Source: Psychrobacter aestuarii
Lineage (GTDB): Bacteria; Pseudomonadota; Gammaproteobacteria; Pseudomonadales; Moraxellaceae
NCBI RefSeq assembly: GCF_904846035.1
Contig: NZ_CAJGYT010000001.1
Coordinates: forward strand, 1,240,001-1,304,000
Length of the DNA: 64,000 bases
Direction of reading: 5' to 3'
The notes beneath the pieces were generated by a model. It had not been told where the DNA came from and ran no database searches. It worked only from the letters and a program-made list of their open reading frames with translations. Positions within the stretch are counted from its first letter, which is position 1; each line of letters begins with the position of its first letter. Positions 56,331 to 64,000 of this stretch are shown piece after piece. The position numbers were made by a program, and so were the translations under genes.

Positions 56331-57002
56331 ATGAGCACAAATCATTTTGAACTCACTGCAGTTGATCGTTCTGCTGAGCAGCAAGGTAAAGGTGCGAGCC
56401 GCCGCCTACGTAAGCAGAACCTTGTTCCTGCTATCATTTACGGTGGTAACGCTGAGCCGACTACTATCGCGCTTAAAACCAATGAGCTTGTAAAAGCGCT
56501 AGAATTCGAAGCGTTCTTTTCACACGTTCTAAAAATCGAAGTGAACGGCGAAGTACACGAAGCGGTCATCAAAGACTTGCAGCGTCACCCAGCCAAAGGT
56601 TTCCCAATGCACGTTGATTTCCAGCGTATCGTTAAGGGTCAAACCATCCACATGAACGTACCTGTTCATTTCGTTGGTAAAGAAGACGCGCCAGGCACCA
56701 AAAACGGCGGCGTTCTATCTACGCTTGTATCTGACGTTGAAGTTATCTGCCTACCATCAAAACTTCCTGAGTACCTAGAAGTTGACGTATCTAAGATGGA
56801 AATCGGCGACACTTACCGTCTATCAGACATCGTATTGCCAGAAGGCACTGTGATTCATGAGCTTGAGCTAGAAGATGGCACTGACCGCACTATCGTCAAC
56901 ATGCAGCCACCAACGGTTGAGCCAGTTGAAGACGACGCTGCAGAAGCTGACGACGTTGATGCTGATGAAGTACCTGCTACTGAGCAAAACGACGAAGAAT
57001 AA
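56331..57002 (+). CDS. rplY: 50S ribosomal protein L25 (Ctc form)
   Basis: 223 residues. The N-terminal L25 domain, which binds 5S rRNA, covers about residues 1-95 (GKGASRRLRKQNLVPAIIYGG, HVLKIEVNG). It is joined to a TL5/Ctc C-terminal beta domain (VDFQRI, NVPVHFVGKEDAPG, LPSKLPEYLEVDVS) and an acidic tail. The long Ctc form is typical outside enterobacteria. TAGGAT upstream and the conserved start set ATG 56331; the frame is open 30 codons earlier. The leader is structured. Codon use is typical of a highly expressed gene. It precedes pth, the usual order. Confidence 0.96.
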   Translation: MSTNHFELTAVDRSAEQQGKGASRRLRKQNLVPAIIYGGNAEPTTIALKTNELVKALEFEAFFSHVLKIEVNGEVHEAVIKDLQRHPAKGFPMHVDFQRIVKGQTIHMNVPVHFVGKEDAPGTKNGGVLSTLVSDVEVICLPSKLPEYLEVDVSKMEIGDTYRLSDIVLPEGTVIHELELEDGTDRTIVNMQPPTVEPVEDDAAEADDVDADEVPATEQNDEE

Positions 57003-57082
57003 TCACGTAGCAACACTGGCTTGTGGCGGCGTATTGATTGCCGCAAGTCATGCGTGATACGGCAGGCTTTGGCTTGTCAGGG

Positions 57083-57115
57083 CAGCAGGGGATGGTATCT
57101 CCTGCTGTTTTTTTT
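57083..57115 (+). terminator. Terminator between rplY and pth
   Basis: CAGCAGGGGA (57083-57092) pairs with TCTCCTGCTG (57098-57107) with one G-T pair, followed by eight T. Confidence 0.8.
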
Positions 57116-57212
57116 AGCGTGTGGGTTTTGATGGTATCAAATCAGACACGCCCCTATTTTGAATTGCCCTTGTTCGCTTATTTTATTCACCCTCCAGCCA
57201 TAGAGTATTGTC

Positions 57213-57794
57213 ATGTCTTTAAAGCTCATCGTCGGTCTTGGTAACCCTGGTCAGCAGTATATGTATACGCGGCACAACGCTGGGTTTTGGTTTGTACAGC
57301 ATTTGGCACACCAGTTCAATATTGACCTTGCGCCTGAAAAAAAGTTCCATGGCGTCACAGGACGCGGGCGTATACACGGGCATGATGTGCGTTTGCTGCT
57401 GCCACTGACCTTTATGAATAAGTCGGGACAATCGGTGGTGCCGATGGTCAATTTTTATGACATTGATAACAGTCAGCTGCTGATTGCCCATGACGAGCTG
57501 GACATTCCAGCGGGCAGCATTAAGCTAAAGACGGGCGGCGGACACGGCGGGCACAACGGTCTGCGTGATATCACCCCGCATATCGGCAGTGACTTTCATC
57601 GCTTGCGTATCGGCATCGGTCACCCTGGGCATAAGTCTAAGGTGAGCGGTCATGTGTTGTCCAAAGCACCCGAGGGCGAGCAAGCGGCGATTGACAGTGC
57701 GTTGACTGCGGCGTTTGAAGCACTGCCTTTACTGCTCGATGGTGATACTGAACGCGCGCGCTCACAGATTAATGGTTTTAAACTGCCCGACTGA
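57213..57794 (+). CDS. pth: Peptidyl-tRNA hydrolase
   Basis: 193 residues. KLIVGLGNPGQQYMYTRHNAGFWFVQHLA at the N-terminus carries the substrate-binding Asn and catalytic His. TFMNKSGQSV, AHDELDIPAG with the Asp, and GGHGGHNGLRDI follow. It releases peptides from prematurely dropped peptidyl-tRNA. Length is normal. No strong ribosome site is visible upstream of ATG 57213. It follows rplY in the conserved cluster; ychF, often next, is absent and panD follows instead. Confidence 0.96.
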   Translation: MSLKLIVGLGNPGQQYMYTRHNAGFWFVQHLAHQFNIDLAPEKKFHGVTGRGRIHGHDVRLLLPLTFMNKSGQSVVPMVNFYDIDNSQLLIAHDELDIPAGSIKLKTGGGHGGHNGLRDITPHIGSDFHRLRIGIGHPGHKSKVSGHVLSKAPEGEQAAIDSALTAAFEALPLLLDGDTERARSQINGFKLPD

Positions 57795-57950
57795 CGCGCT
57801 ATGATGGCGATGGTGACGCGCCTGCTCACGAACAGCACTTCGTAATGCTGGCTTGTCTGGCATAGGCTGCGTACAATATCGGTTTTTTGGGGCTTGTCCC
57901 TATTACTTTTGAACTCTGTTTTGAACATTGTGACACAAAGGATGTTAGCT

Positions 57951-58331
57951 ATGCTCTTAAACATGCTGAAATGCAAACTCCACCGCGCACGCGTCACCCA
58001 CGCCGAGCTGCACTACGAAGGCTCTTGCGGTATCGACAGCGACCTGCTCGACCTTGCGGGTCTGCGTGAGAATGAATCGATTGATATCTATAACGTGACC
58101 AACGGCAAGCGCTTTCGCACCTACGTCATCCGCGCTGAGGCAGGCTCAGGCATCATCTCGCTAAATGGCGCTGCCGCACACATGGCAGACCTTGGCGATA
58201 TCGTGATTATCTGTGCCTACGCACAAATGGATGAAGCCGAAGCCGACCAGCATTTGCCAAAGCTGGTGTATTGCAATGAAGACAACACGGTCAAAGACAC
58301 CGCGAACATCATTCCTGTGCAAGTGGCATAA
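57951..58331 (+). CDS. panD: Aspartate 1-decarboxylase
   Basis: 126 residues, matching the family length. The self-cleavage site EGSCGID places the pyruvoyl-forming Ser at residue 25 (Gly24-Ser25). The Lys9/His11 segment, [14 protein letters not shown] and [25 protein letters not shown] complete the pattern. It makes beta-alanine for pantothenate/CoA. Among several in-frame ATGs, 57951 is preferred for the AAAGGA about 8 nt upstream and for family length. A shared terminator follows. Confidence 0.96.
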   Translation: MLLNMLKCKLHRARVTHAELHYEGSCGIDSDLLDLAGLRENESIDIYNVTNGKRFRTYVIRAEAGSGIISLNGAAAHMADLGDIVIICAYAQMDEAEADQHLPKLVYCNEDNTVKDTANIIPVQVA

Positions 58332-58372
58332 GACGGTCTGTTGCTAAAAGTGCTAAAAATCGGATTCAAAAG

Positions 58373-58406
58373 AAAGGGGCGCATTCTGATGGAGTGCGCC
58401 CCTTTT
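58373..58406 (+). terminator. Terminator between panD and the ABC importer genes
   Basis: AAAGGGGCGCA (58373-58383) pairs with TGCGCCCCTTT (58395-58405), followed by T. Flanking A and T runs allow use by both converging units. Confidence 0.85.
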
Positions 58407-58438
58407 TTATAAATAATAATTATATTAAACGTCTATCG

Positions 58439-59866
58439 CTACGCCGCAAGCGCTTCCAAATCTATCAGCTGATGGCAATAGTGCCTCAGCACGTCATGGT
58501 CGTGGCTGACCAGCACCAGCGTACAGTGCTGCGCTTGGCACTGCGCAATCAGCAAATCGAGCGTCTCTTTTTGGGTAATGGGGTCAAGGCGCGAGGTGAC
58601 CTCGTCGGCGAACAGTAAGACAGGCTCAAACAACAGCGCGCGCAAAATCGCCACCCGCTGCAATTCACCGCCCGACACGTTCAGCGCGTTACGGCTTAAA
58701 ATAGCCTTGTCCAGTTTGAGCGCGGCAAGTAAGGACGGCACGCGGCTGGCGTCGAGATTGTGCTTACGGATGACATCATCGAGCAAGGTTTGTAGCGGCA
58801 CGTGCGGCGCAAAGGCGGCAGGCGGGTCTTGATACAGCTTAAGCACTTGATGCGCTTTGGGTCGCTGTTGCCAGTCGATGCTACCACTTGCTGGGATTAA
58901 TAGCCCGCACAGCGCATCGCCAAAGGAGCTTTTGCCAATACCGCTCCCGCCAACCACGCCCAGCACTTCTGAGGGGCGTAAAGTAAGGTTTAACTGATTA
59001 AACAATACCCGTTTACCGCGTGCCAAGGTCAAATCGCGCACCTCTAATAGCGGCGACGCTTCGGTGCGTGTCTTGTCTTGAGCTTGCCAGCGGTGCGGCG
59101 CGGCTGCCATTAATTGCTTGGCATAGTCCGAGGTCGGGCGCTCCAGCACTTGCGCGCCAATGCCCTGCTCCAAGAGTTTGCCCTTTTTCATCACCATGAC
59201 GCGGTCGCTACTGCCCGCGCTTAGTACTTTTGCCACGTCAATATCATGGGTGATGGTCAGCAGCGTGCCGCCGTCTTTGGCGACTTGTTGCAGCAGCGCT
59301 ATCACTGCTCGTTTGTTTGCCTCGTCCAGCCCCTTGGTCGGCTCATCGGCAATCACGATATACGCGCCGCCCGCCATGGTCACGGCAAAAGAAGCGCGCT
59401 GCGCCATGCCGCCTGAGAGCTGATGCGGGTAATAATGAGCAAAGTTGCCCAGCCCCAACGCCGCGAGCTTGTCTTGTGCCAAGGTGCGACTGTTTGCCGC
59501 GCTGTGCTTGGCAACAAAATGACAGCTTTCCCACACCTGATGGGCGATGGTCATGGTCGGGTCTAAGGAGCGGCTCGGCTCTTGCGGCAGCATCACCATA
59601 CGCCTGCCCCAATAGGCGCGCAGCTGGCGGGCATTAAGCGCCTGATTTTCAATCAAGATGCGCCCCATCGTCATAAGCTCGCTCGGTAATGCCCCGATAA
59701 TCGCTTGTGCCAGTAAACTCTTACCTGAGCCTGTCTCCCCCAAAATGGTCAGGTTTTGCCCCGCATGCAGCGTCACACTGATTGGCTCAACCAGTACGTG
59801 CCCTGCCCTCGTCTGTACCGTCAGCGTGTCCGTACTGACCAATACCGTATCGCTGATTGACGTCAT
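58439..59866 (-). CDS. ABC importer ATPase with two fused nucleotide-binding domains (peptide/nickel family)
   Basis: 475 residues. Two full ATPase domains lie in one chain. The first has Walker A GETGSGKSLLAQ near residue 40 and signature LSGGMAQRAS. The second has GGSGIGKSSFGDAL near residue 300 and VSGGELQRVAIL. This is the DppD-DppF / NikD-NikE pair as a fusion, which energises uptake by the adjacent permeases. Its ATG overlaps the permease stop as ATGA (59866-59863), indicating translational coupling. Last gene of a four-gene unit reading leftwards, ended by the 58373-58406 terminator. Confidence 0.9.
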   Translation of the reverse strand: MTSISDTVLVSTDTLTVQTRAGHVLVEPISVTLHAGQNLTILGETGSGKSLLAQAIIGALPSELMTMGRILIENQALNARQLRAYWGRRMVMLPQEPSRSLDPTMTIAHQVWESCHFVAKHSAANSRTLAQDKLAALGLGNFAHYYPHQLSGGMAQRASFAVTMAGGAYIVIADEPTKGLDEANKRAVIALLQQVAKDGGTLLTITHDIDVAKVLSAGSSDRVMVMKKGKLLEQGIGAQVLERPTSDYAKQLMAAAPHRWQAQDKTRTEASPLLEVRDLTLARGKRVLFNQLNLTLRPSEVLGVVGGSGIGKSSFGDALCGLLIPASGSIDWQQRPKAHQVLKLYQDPPAAFAPHVPLQTLLDDVIRKHNLDASRVPSLLAALKLDKAILSRNALNVSGGELQRVAILRALLFEPVLLFADEVTSRLDPITQKETLDLLIAQCQAQHCTLVLVSHDHDVLRHYCHQLIDLEALAA

Positions 59867-60678
59867 TGTATTTTTCCTGAGAGTAGTTGTAGGCTAAAGA
59901 CCAAAATAAATACCATAACAATCGGCTGTAAGAACACCCACGGCGCTTGGTAATAATAAGGAAACAGCTCAGTCATCATCAGCCCAAGCTCAGCAGTCGG
60001 CGGACGCAAACCCACATTGACAAAGCCCAAGGTCGCTAAGGCCAGCACCGCATTGGCTGCTGCAAAGGCGCTGAGCGTCGCCAAAACAGGTAAAATCTTG
60101 GGTAAAAAGTGGCGTTTAAAACAATACAAAAAGTCCATACCCATCAGCCGTGAGCACTCGACCTCGCCGCTGTTGGCAATGGTGCGCGTCATCGCCCGTA
60201 CCATACGAAAAAACTCCACCCACAGCACGAGCGAGATGCCCAAATACAGCGACCAAAACGAATTGGGCGCGATGGCGGCGAACAGCAATACGAATAAAAG
60301 CCCTGGCAGTGCCATAATGATATCGCACACAAAGCTGCACACCGCATCTATCCAGCCGCCAAAATAACCACTGGTCACGCCCGCTAATACGCCAAAAAAC
60401 AGCGCGACACTGACCGACAGCACAATCAGCGTCAGTGATAGTCGAATCGCTGAGGCAATACGCGCCAGCATATCGCGACCAAAATGGTCGGTGCCCAGCC
60501 AGTGATGGGCGCTCGCCGCCTGTAGCGTGCCGTCCAGATTTTGCAGACTGGCATCCATGGGGTAATACAGCGGCTGCAAAAAGGCAAATGCCAGTAGCAA
60601 TACAAACAGCGCGCCGCCTGCCTTTTGACCAATGGACAAATCTTTGATAGAAATAAAAGCAGTCATCAAAACAGTCAT
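59863..60678 (-). CDS. ABC importer permease (DppC/NikC type)
   Basis: 271 residues. An N-terminal helix and an extracytoplasmic loop with HHWLGTDHFGRDMLARI (the typical DppC-type segment) precede five more helices. The cytoplasmic EAA-like loop reads EVECSRLMGMDFLYCFKRHFLPKILP. It forms half of the membrane channel. Starts at 60678 or 60666 are both possible. Its stop overlaps the start of the ATPase gene, and the other permease lies 81 bp upstream. Confidence 0.9.
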   Translation of the reverse strand: MTVLMTAFISIKDLSIGQKAGGALFVLLLAFAFLQPLYYPMDASLQNLDGTLQAASAHHWLGTDHFGRDMLARIASAIRLSLTLIVLSVSVALFFGVLAGVTSGYFGGWIDAVCSFVCDIIMALPGLLFVLLFAAIAPNSFWSLYLGISLVLWVEFFRMVRAMTRTIANSGEVECSRLMGMDFLYCFKRHFLPKILPVLATLSAFAAANAVLALATLGFVNVGLRPPTAELGLMMTELFPYYYQAPWVFLQPIVMVFILVFSLQLLSGKIQ

Positions 60679-60759
60679 AACCTCAGCGCCCTATATGACG
60701 CATACGTTTTAAAGGATAAAAAATCACATCGTGCGCGGCTTATTTAGCCGACATCATCG

Positions 60760-61689
60760 CTACGACATACGTGGGTCAATCAGCGCGCTAAGTAAATCCA
60801 CCACGATGTTAAGCAGCACAAACAGCGCGCCCATCACCAGCGCCGTGCCCTGAATCATCGGCACATCACGCGCCACGATGGCATGTACCAGCGCATGCCC
60901 ACTGCCAGGCCATGCAAACAGACTCTCCACAATCACCACGCCCTCAATCAAAAACACCAGCTGCACCAAATGGTAGGTCAAAATCGGAATCGCCACATTG
61001 CGCAGACCGTGGCGACAAAAGGTCGTCCATTCACTCAGCCCTTTTAAGCGCGAAAAGGTGTAATACTCCGAGGTCTGTACCTGCACCATGGCATGCCGAC
61101 TGACGCGCATCGACACCGCCGACAAGCCAATGGCCAAGGTCAATGCAGGCAAAATATAATGCTGAGGCGTACCATACCCTGCGGCGGGAAGCCATTTGAC
61201 CTCAACTGCGAGTAGGAGCATCAGCACAATACCGACAATAAAAATCGGCGATGAGCGCACCACGGTACTGACCACCAAGGTCAAACGATCAATGATGCCA
61301 TTGGGTTTTTGCGCGGCGAGCAGCCCCAGCGGTGGACCAATAAAAAACGACATCACCAAAGCAACCAGCGCCAACGCCAGCGTATGCCCGAACTGATGCG
61401 CAATCTCCGCCCATACAGGATCGCCACTGACCAAAGAGTTGCCGAGCTTGAGCTGCAACAAATCCCCAAACCAGCTGGCATAGCTGTGCCACCATGGCTG
61501 ATCCAGACCCAGCTCCGAGCGCACCAGCGCCGCGGCGGCTGCATCCGTCTGGTCGTAGCCGTAACGACTGGCGGCAATCCGATACGCCATATCCCCAGGC
61601 AAGCTGCGCGTCAACACAAAGGTCAGCGTACCCACCGACCACACGACCAGCAGCAGCTGTAATACATAACGCAACATGAGTTTTGGCAT
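60760..61689 (-). CDS. ABC importer permease (DppB/NikB type)
   Basis: 309 residues, six membrane helices. The N-terminal LRYVLQLLLVVWSVGTLTFVLTRSLPGD and the EAA loop TFSRLKGLSEWTTFCRHGLRNVAIPIL are typical of DppB/NikB. FLIEGVVIVESLFAWPGSGHALVHAIVARDVPMIQG near the C-terminus is highly characteristic. It pairs with the DppC-type permease downstream. 130 bp separate it from the binding-protein gene upstream. Confidence 0.91.
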   Translation of the reverse strand: MPKLMLRYVLQLLLVVWSVGTLTFVLTRSLPGDMAYRIAASRYGYDQTDAAAAALVRSELGLDQPWWHSYASWFGDLLQLKLGNSLVSGDPVWAEIAHQFGHTLALALVALVMSFFIGPPLGLLAAQKPNGIIDRLTLVVSTVVRSSPIFIVGIVLMLLLAVEVKWLPAAGYGTPQHYILPALTLAIGLSAVSMRVSRHAMVQVQTSEYYTFSRLKGLSEWTTFCRHGLRNVAIPILTYHLVQLVFLIEGVVIVESLFAWPGSGHALVHAIVARDVPMIQGTALVMGALFVLLNIVVDLLSALIDPRMS

Positions 61690-61819
61690 AGCACCCCATC
61701 ATTTATTTTTGGTTAGTTCTTGTCTTCGCTTAACTTCGCTTGGCTTGTCTTCACATCAACTAATATCAGCGCCCGTACTGCATACCCATCCGCATACGTA
61801 CGCTGTATTTACACAAGGG

Positions 61820-63397
61820 TTATTCTGCCCAAGACAGTTTGCTTAAATAAAAGTTGCGCTCTAAGGCATCAATCTCTAAGCCTTGCAAAGAAGTATGCGC
61901 GGCGGCGTTTTGTTGGTAATACACCACAGGGGTGATGGGACGCGCGTCATGGATAATCTTTGAGATTTGCTGCTTGGTGGCATGCTCAGGCGCGGTGCTG
62001 GTCTCTAATACCTGCAAGTCTGTATTCAACGCGGGCGACTGCCAGTTCATGACCCCCCAATCACTGCCCGCGGGCGCAAAGTCTTCAAGCAGCGAGCCGA
62101 CAGGGTCGGGCGTCAAGCCATAGTTACGCGCATACAGCGCCATCTCTAGGCTGCCGTCTTGATGCCCTGAAGGAATCTCAGAAAAGTTACCTACCGACAC
62201 ATCGACCGCCACACCGATTTTTTTCCACTGCGCTTGCAAGGCGGTGGCAATCAGTGGCAGCTCAGGACGGTCAGAAAAGGTGCGCAAGGTAAATGCAAAC
62301 GGCTTACCATCTTTGTACAGCATGCCTTGGTCATCAACAGTAAAGCCCAAATCAATCAGGCGCTGCTTAATCGCAGCAGGGTCAGGCTGCTTGGTTGGCG
62401 CGGGAATCTGCCAATCGGCAAAAATAGGCGGCAAAATCTGCTCGGCAGCCGCTTTTTTGACATGCATCACTGATTGGGCGATGCCTTGACGGTCGATGGC
62501 ATCGCTCAGCGCTTGGCGCACATTGACATCACGGAACAGCGGATTGTCCGCATTGACTTTATATTGAATGGTGCGCGCCAGTGACTTAGAGACCACTTGC
62601 ACATTGGGGTCTTGTTGCAGGCGATTGAGGCTCGCAGGGTCTAGGGTAAACACCAAATAGTTGGGCTTACTTTGCGCGAGCAGCGTGCGCGTTTCGCTGC
62701 GGCTGTTCGCCAGATAGCTGACATTTTTAATCTTGGCAGGCTTGCCCCAATAGTTTGCAAAGGCTTGCTGCTCAAGCTTTTGCGGCGGCTCAAAGCGCGT
62801 TAATTGGTACGGACCTGTGCCAATCAGCTGCGTTACCTCGCCGTTATCCGCGAACGACGCGCTCGATAAAATCATGCTGGTCGCATGCGCCAGATACGCA
62901 GGCAGCGACATCAATGGCTTCTCCAGCGTCAGCTCGACTGTCTTATCATCAATAGCACGAATATCGGCAATCTGCGCCGCCTTGAGCGCGGTCGGTTTTT
63001 GTAGCGCAATCGTCAGACTTTTAACCACATCAGCAGCCGTTAGCGGCGCGCCGTTATGAAACTGCACGCCATCACGCAATACAAACGTCCAGACATCGCC
63101 TGCATCATTGCTCGACCAACTTTTTGCCAGCATCGGTTGTAGCTGGGCATCTTGACTGGCGTCCACCAGTGTTTCTGCCAGCTGCATCCGCTGAAAAATA
63201 AAGCCTGTGGTACTGGTGTCGAGCGAGGTCAGCTCCCACGGCGTGACCACAATCAAGTTCTGCCCCTTGTCCGCATCTCCCGCTGCCGCACTGCTTACCC
63301 CATTCGTCCCTGTTTTTGCCGTGCTGTTATTGCTAAACACATACCACGCAAGTCCTGCCAATATCAGCAGCGCGGACACAATAGCCGTCTTTTTCAT
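61820..63397 (-). CDS. ABC importer substrate-binding protein (peptide/nickel/metallophore class, SBP family 5)
   Basis: 525 residues. An N-terminal hydrophobic signal or anchor (TAIVSALLILAGLAWYVFS), without a lipobox Cys, precedes a family 5 binding protein. VTPWELTSLDTSTTGFIFQRMQLAETLVD, LAKSWSSNDAGDVWTFVLRDGVQFHNGAPLTAADVV and IGTGPYQLTRFE are typical. The family binds peptides, nickel chelates or opine-type metallophores. The first-gene position and two close Zur-type operator matches 10-48 bp upstream point to zinc or zinc-chelate uptake rather than peptides; that is an inference. No metallophore synthesis gene is in the window. Confidence 0.88.
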   Translation of the reverse strand: MKKTAIVSALLILAGLAWYVFSNNSTAKTGTNGVSSAAAGDADKGQNLIVVTPWELTSLDTSTTGFIFQRMQLAETLVDASQDAQLQPMLAKSWSSNDAGDVWTFVLRDGVQFHNGAPLTAADVVKSLTIALQKPTALKAAQIADIRAIDDKTVELTLEKPLMSLPAYLAHATSMILSSASFADNGEVTQLIGTGPYQLTRFEPPQKLEQQAFANYWGKPAKIKNVSYLANSRSETRTLLAQSKPNYLVFTLDPASLNRLQQDPNVQVVSKSLARTIQYKVNADNPLFRDVNVRQALSDAIDRQGIAQSVMHVKKAAAEQILPPIFADWQIPAPTKQPDPAAIKQRLIDLGFTVDDQGMLYKDGKPFAFTLRTFSDRPELPLIATALQAQWKKIGVAVDVSVGNFSEIPSGHQDGSLEMALYARNYGLTPDPVGSLLEDFAPAGSDWGVMNWQSPALNTDLQVLETSTAPEHATKQQISKIIHDARPITPVVYYQQNAAAHTSLQGLEIDALERNFYLSKLSWAE

Positions 63398-63407
63398 ATA
63401 TTGAACC

Positions 63408-63445
63408 GTTATAACATAACATTAAGGAAGTGTTATACTATAACA
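63408..63445 (-). promoter_or_regulatory. Tandem Zur-like operator in the ABC importer promoter
   Basis: Site 1, GTTATAACATAAC (63408-63420), has one mismatch to GTTATANTATAAC. Site 2, TGTTATACTATAACA (63431-63445), is a perfect 15-bp palindrome around a central C and matches the gammaproteobacterial Zur core TGTTATANTATAACA exactly. Their centres are 24 bp apart. On the minus strand site 2 overlaps TATAGT/TATAAC -10-like sequences, so bound repressor would block transcription of the importer. Confidence 0.65.
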
Positions 63446-63615
63446 AAAGAAAGTAAAAGGAAACATTTATCAAGCGCTAAATGCTCATTTAGTAGTAAGT
63501 AAAAATGCGCAAGTAAAGAGGTCGTCGTTAGCAAAAAACTTACGCTTATGTAAAAGGCGATACAGATAGCCGTGCTATTATCAATAAAAATCATCCAAAG
63601 GTGGTTTTATTATGA

Positions 63616-63635
63616 CGCCAACGCCTATGTTGGCG
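63616..63635 (+). promoter_or_regulatory. Hairpin in the antiporter gene leader
   Basis: CGCCAAC (63616-63622) pairs perfectly with GTTGGCG (63629-63635), loop GCCTAT, 28 bp before the start codon. It could be a leader structure affecting expression; no T run follows directly. Confidence 0.35.
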
Positions 63636-63663
63636 CTATTTTCTCAATAAGGAGCAAAATCTC

Positions 63664-64000
63664 ATGGGGCTTGCGGTCATTGCCATTGTGGCAGGCTTGG
63701 CAGTATTGGTATGGAGTGCGGACAAATTCATTGATGGGGCAACCGTAATTGCCCAAAAATTTAACGTTCCCAGTTTTTTGATTGGGGTTTTGATTCTTGG
63801 ACTGGGCACCTCTGCCCCTGAGCTGGTGGTTTCGGCATTGGCCGCCTTAGACGGCAGCCCTGAGCTGGCACTGGGTAATGCTTACGGCTCTAATATCATG
63901 AACATCGCCTTGGTACTGGGTTTGACAGTCCTGATCAGCCCTGTGCTGATTGAGCGCGGTGTGATTAAGCGCGATTTGCCCTTATTGCTGCTGGTGACGG
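63664..64000 (+). CDS. Calcium/sodium antiporter, CaxA/YrbG family (partial, runs off right edge)
   Basis: 112 codons are visible from ATG 63664, with AAGGAG about 8 nt upstream. The protein begins MGLAVIAIVAGLAVLVWSAD and contains LGLGTSAPELVVSALAALDGSPELALGNAYGSNIMNIALVLG, the first alpha-repeat of the K+-dependent Na+/Ca2+ exchanger family (YrbG/CaxA). It would export Ca2+ across the inner membrane. The second repeat lies beyond the window. Divergent from the Zur-linked importer. Confidence 0.9.
   Translation, partial: MGLAVIAIVAGLAVLVWSADKFIDGATVIAQKFNVPSFLIGVLILGLGTSAPELVVSALAALDGSPELALGNAYGSNIMNIALVLGLTVLISPVLIERGVIKRDLPLLLLVT

Noticed and set aside
58439..63397. Calling the ABC importer a dipeptide transporter (dppABCDF)
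   Set aside because: Family 5 transport genes are often mislabelled; the fused ATPase and Zur-like operator make a metal-linked substrate at least as likely, so no gene symbols were assigned.

Overview
The window reads as chromosomal DNA from a gammaproteobacterium of the Moraxellaceae, most likely Psychrobacter or a close relative. This rests on gene order (lptM-lysA-dapF-xerC; rpoN-hpf; hemA / TPR-lolB-ispE-tRNA-Gln-prs-rplY-pth), protein character and CCA-encoding tRNAs, not on a database search. Most of it is compact housekeeping sequence of roughly even base composition. I see no insertion sequence, integrase, prophage or CRISPR array.

Layout. 1-7.2 kb: two tandem acidic lipoprotein genes, rpsU, a GatB/YqeY gene, a periplasmic M48 protease, a TusA-like protein, rpoH, a DUF423 protein and thiS. 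6.9-9.3 kb (minus): rpoN-hpf. 9.7-14.4 kb: a nitrilase-family amidase facing the lptM-lysA-dapF-xerC group (lysine/DAP synthesis and chromosome dimer resolution). 14.8-20.6 kb: ackA-pta (acetate/acetyl-CoA), nadD, rsfS and a MOSC protein. 20.7-25.7 kb: an AT-rich accessory patch with a DUF2247-like gene, the amidase amiD, and a large unrecognised membrane-protein gene cut by one in-frame stop. 25.8-31.6 kb: purL, an FMN-binding stress protein and pgsA. 31.8-39.2 kb: a possible small RNA, a renalase-like flavoprotein, acs, a BaiN/YhiN flavoprotein, pirin and an Old Yellow Enzyme. 39.5-48.8 kb: a small secreted protein, lplA, an LprI-domain protein, a FadH-like reductase, an acyl-CoA synthetase, a split YeeE/YedE pair and a class V aminotransferase. 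49.1-58.3 kb: hemA, then TPR-lolB-ispE, two tRNA-Gln, prs, rplY, pth and panD. 58.4-63.4 kb (minus): a four-gene peptide/nickel-type ABC importer. The right edge cuts a CaxA/YrbG-type Ca2+/Na+ antiporter.

Themes. Acetate and acyl-CoA metabolism recurs (ackA-pta, acs, acyl-CoA synthetase, fadH). Flavin-dependent redox enzymes are frequent. Outer-membrane and periplasm maintenance is well represented (lptM, lolB, BepA-like protease, amiD).

The most interesting points are: (1) two close matches to the Zur (zinc repressor) operator immediately upstream of the ABC importer, suggesting zinc- or metallophore-linked uptake; (2) the roughly 1,096-codon membrane-protein gene split by a single TAA with 108 start-free but protein-like codons after it; (3) an orphan plus-strand terminator whose loop is a perfect anti-Shine-Dalgarno CUCCUCCU; (4) a structured rplY leader. 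All functional calls come from reading motifs by eye.
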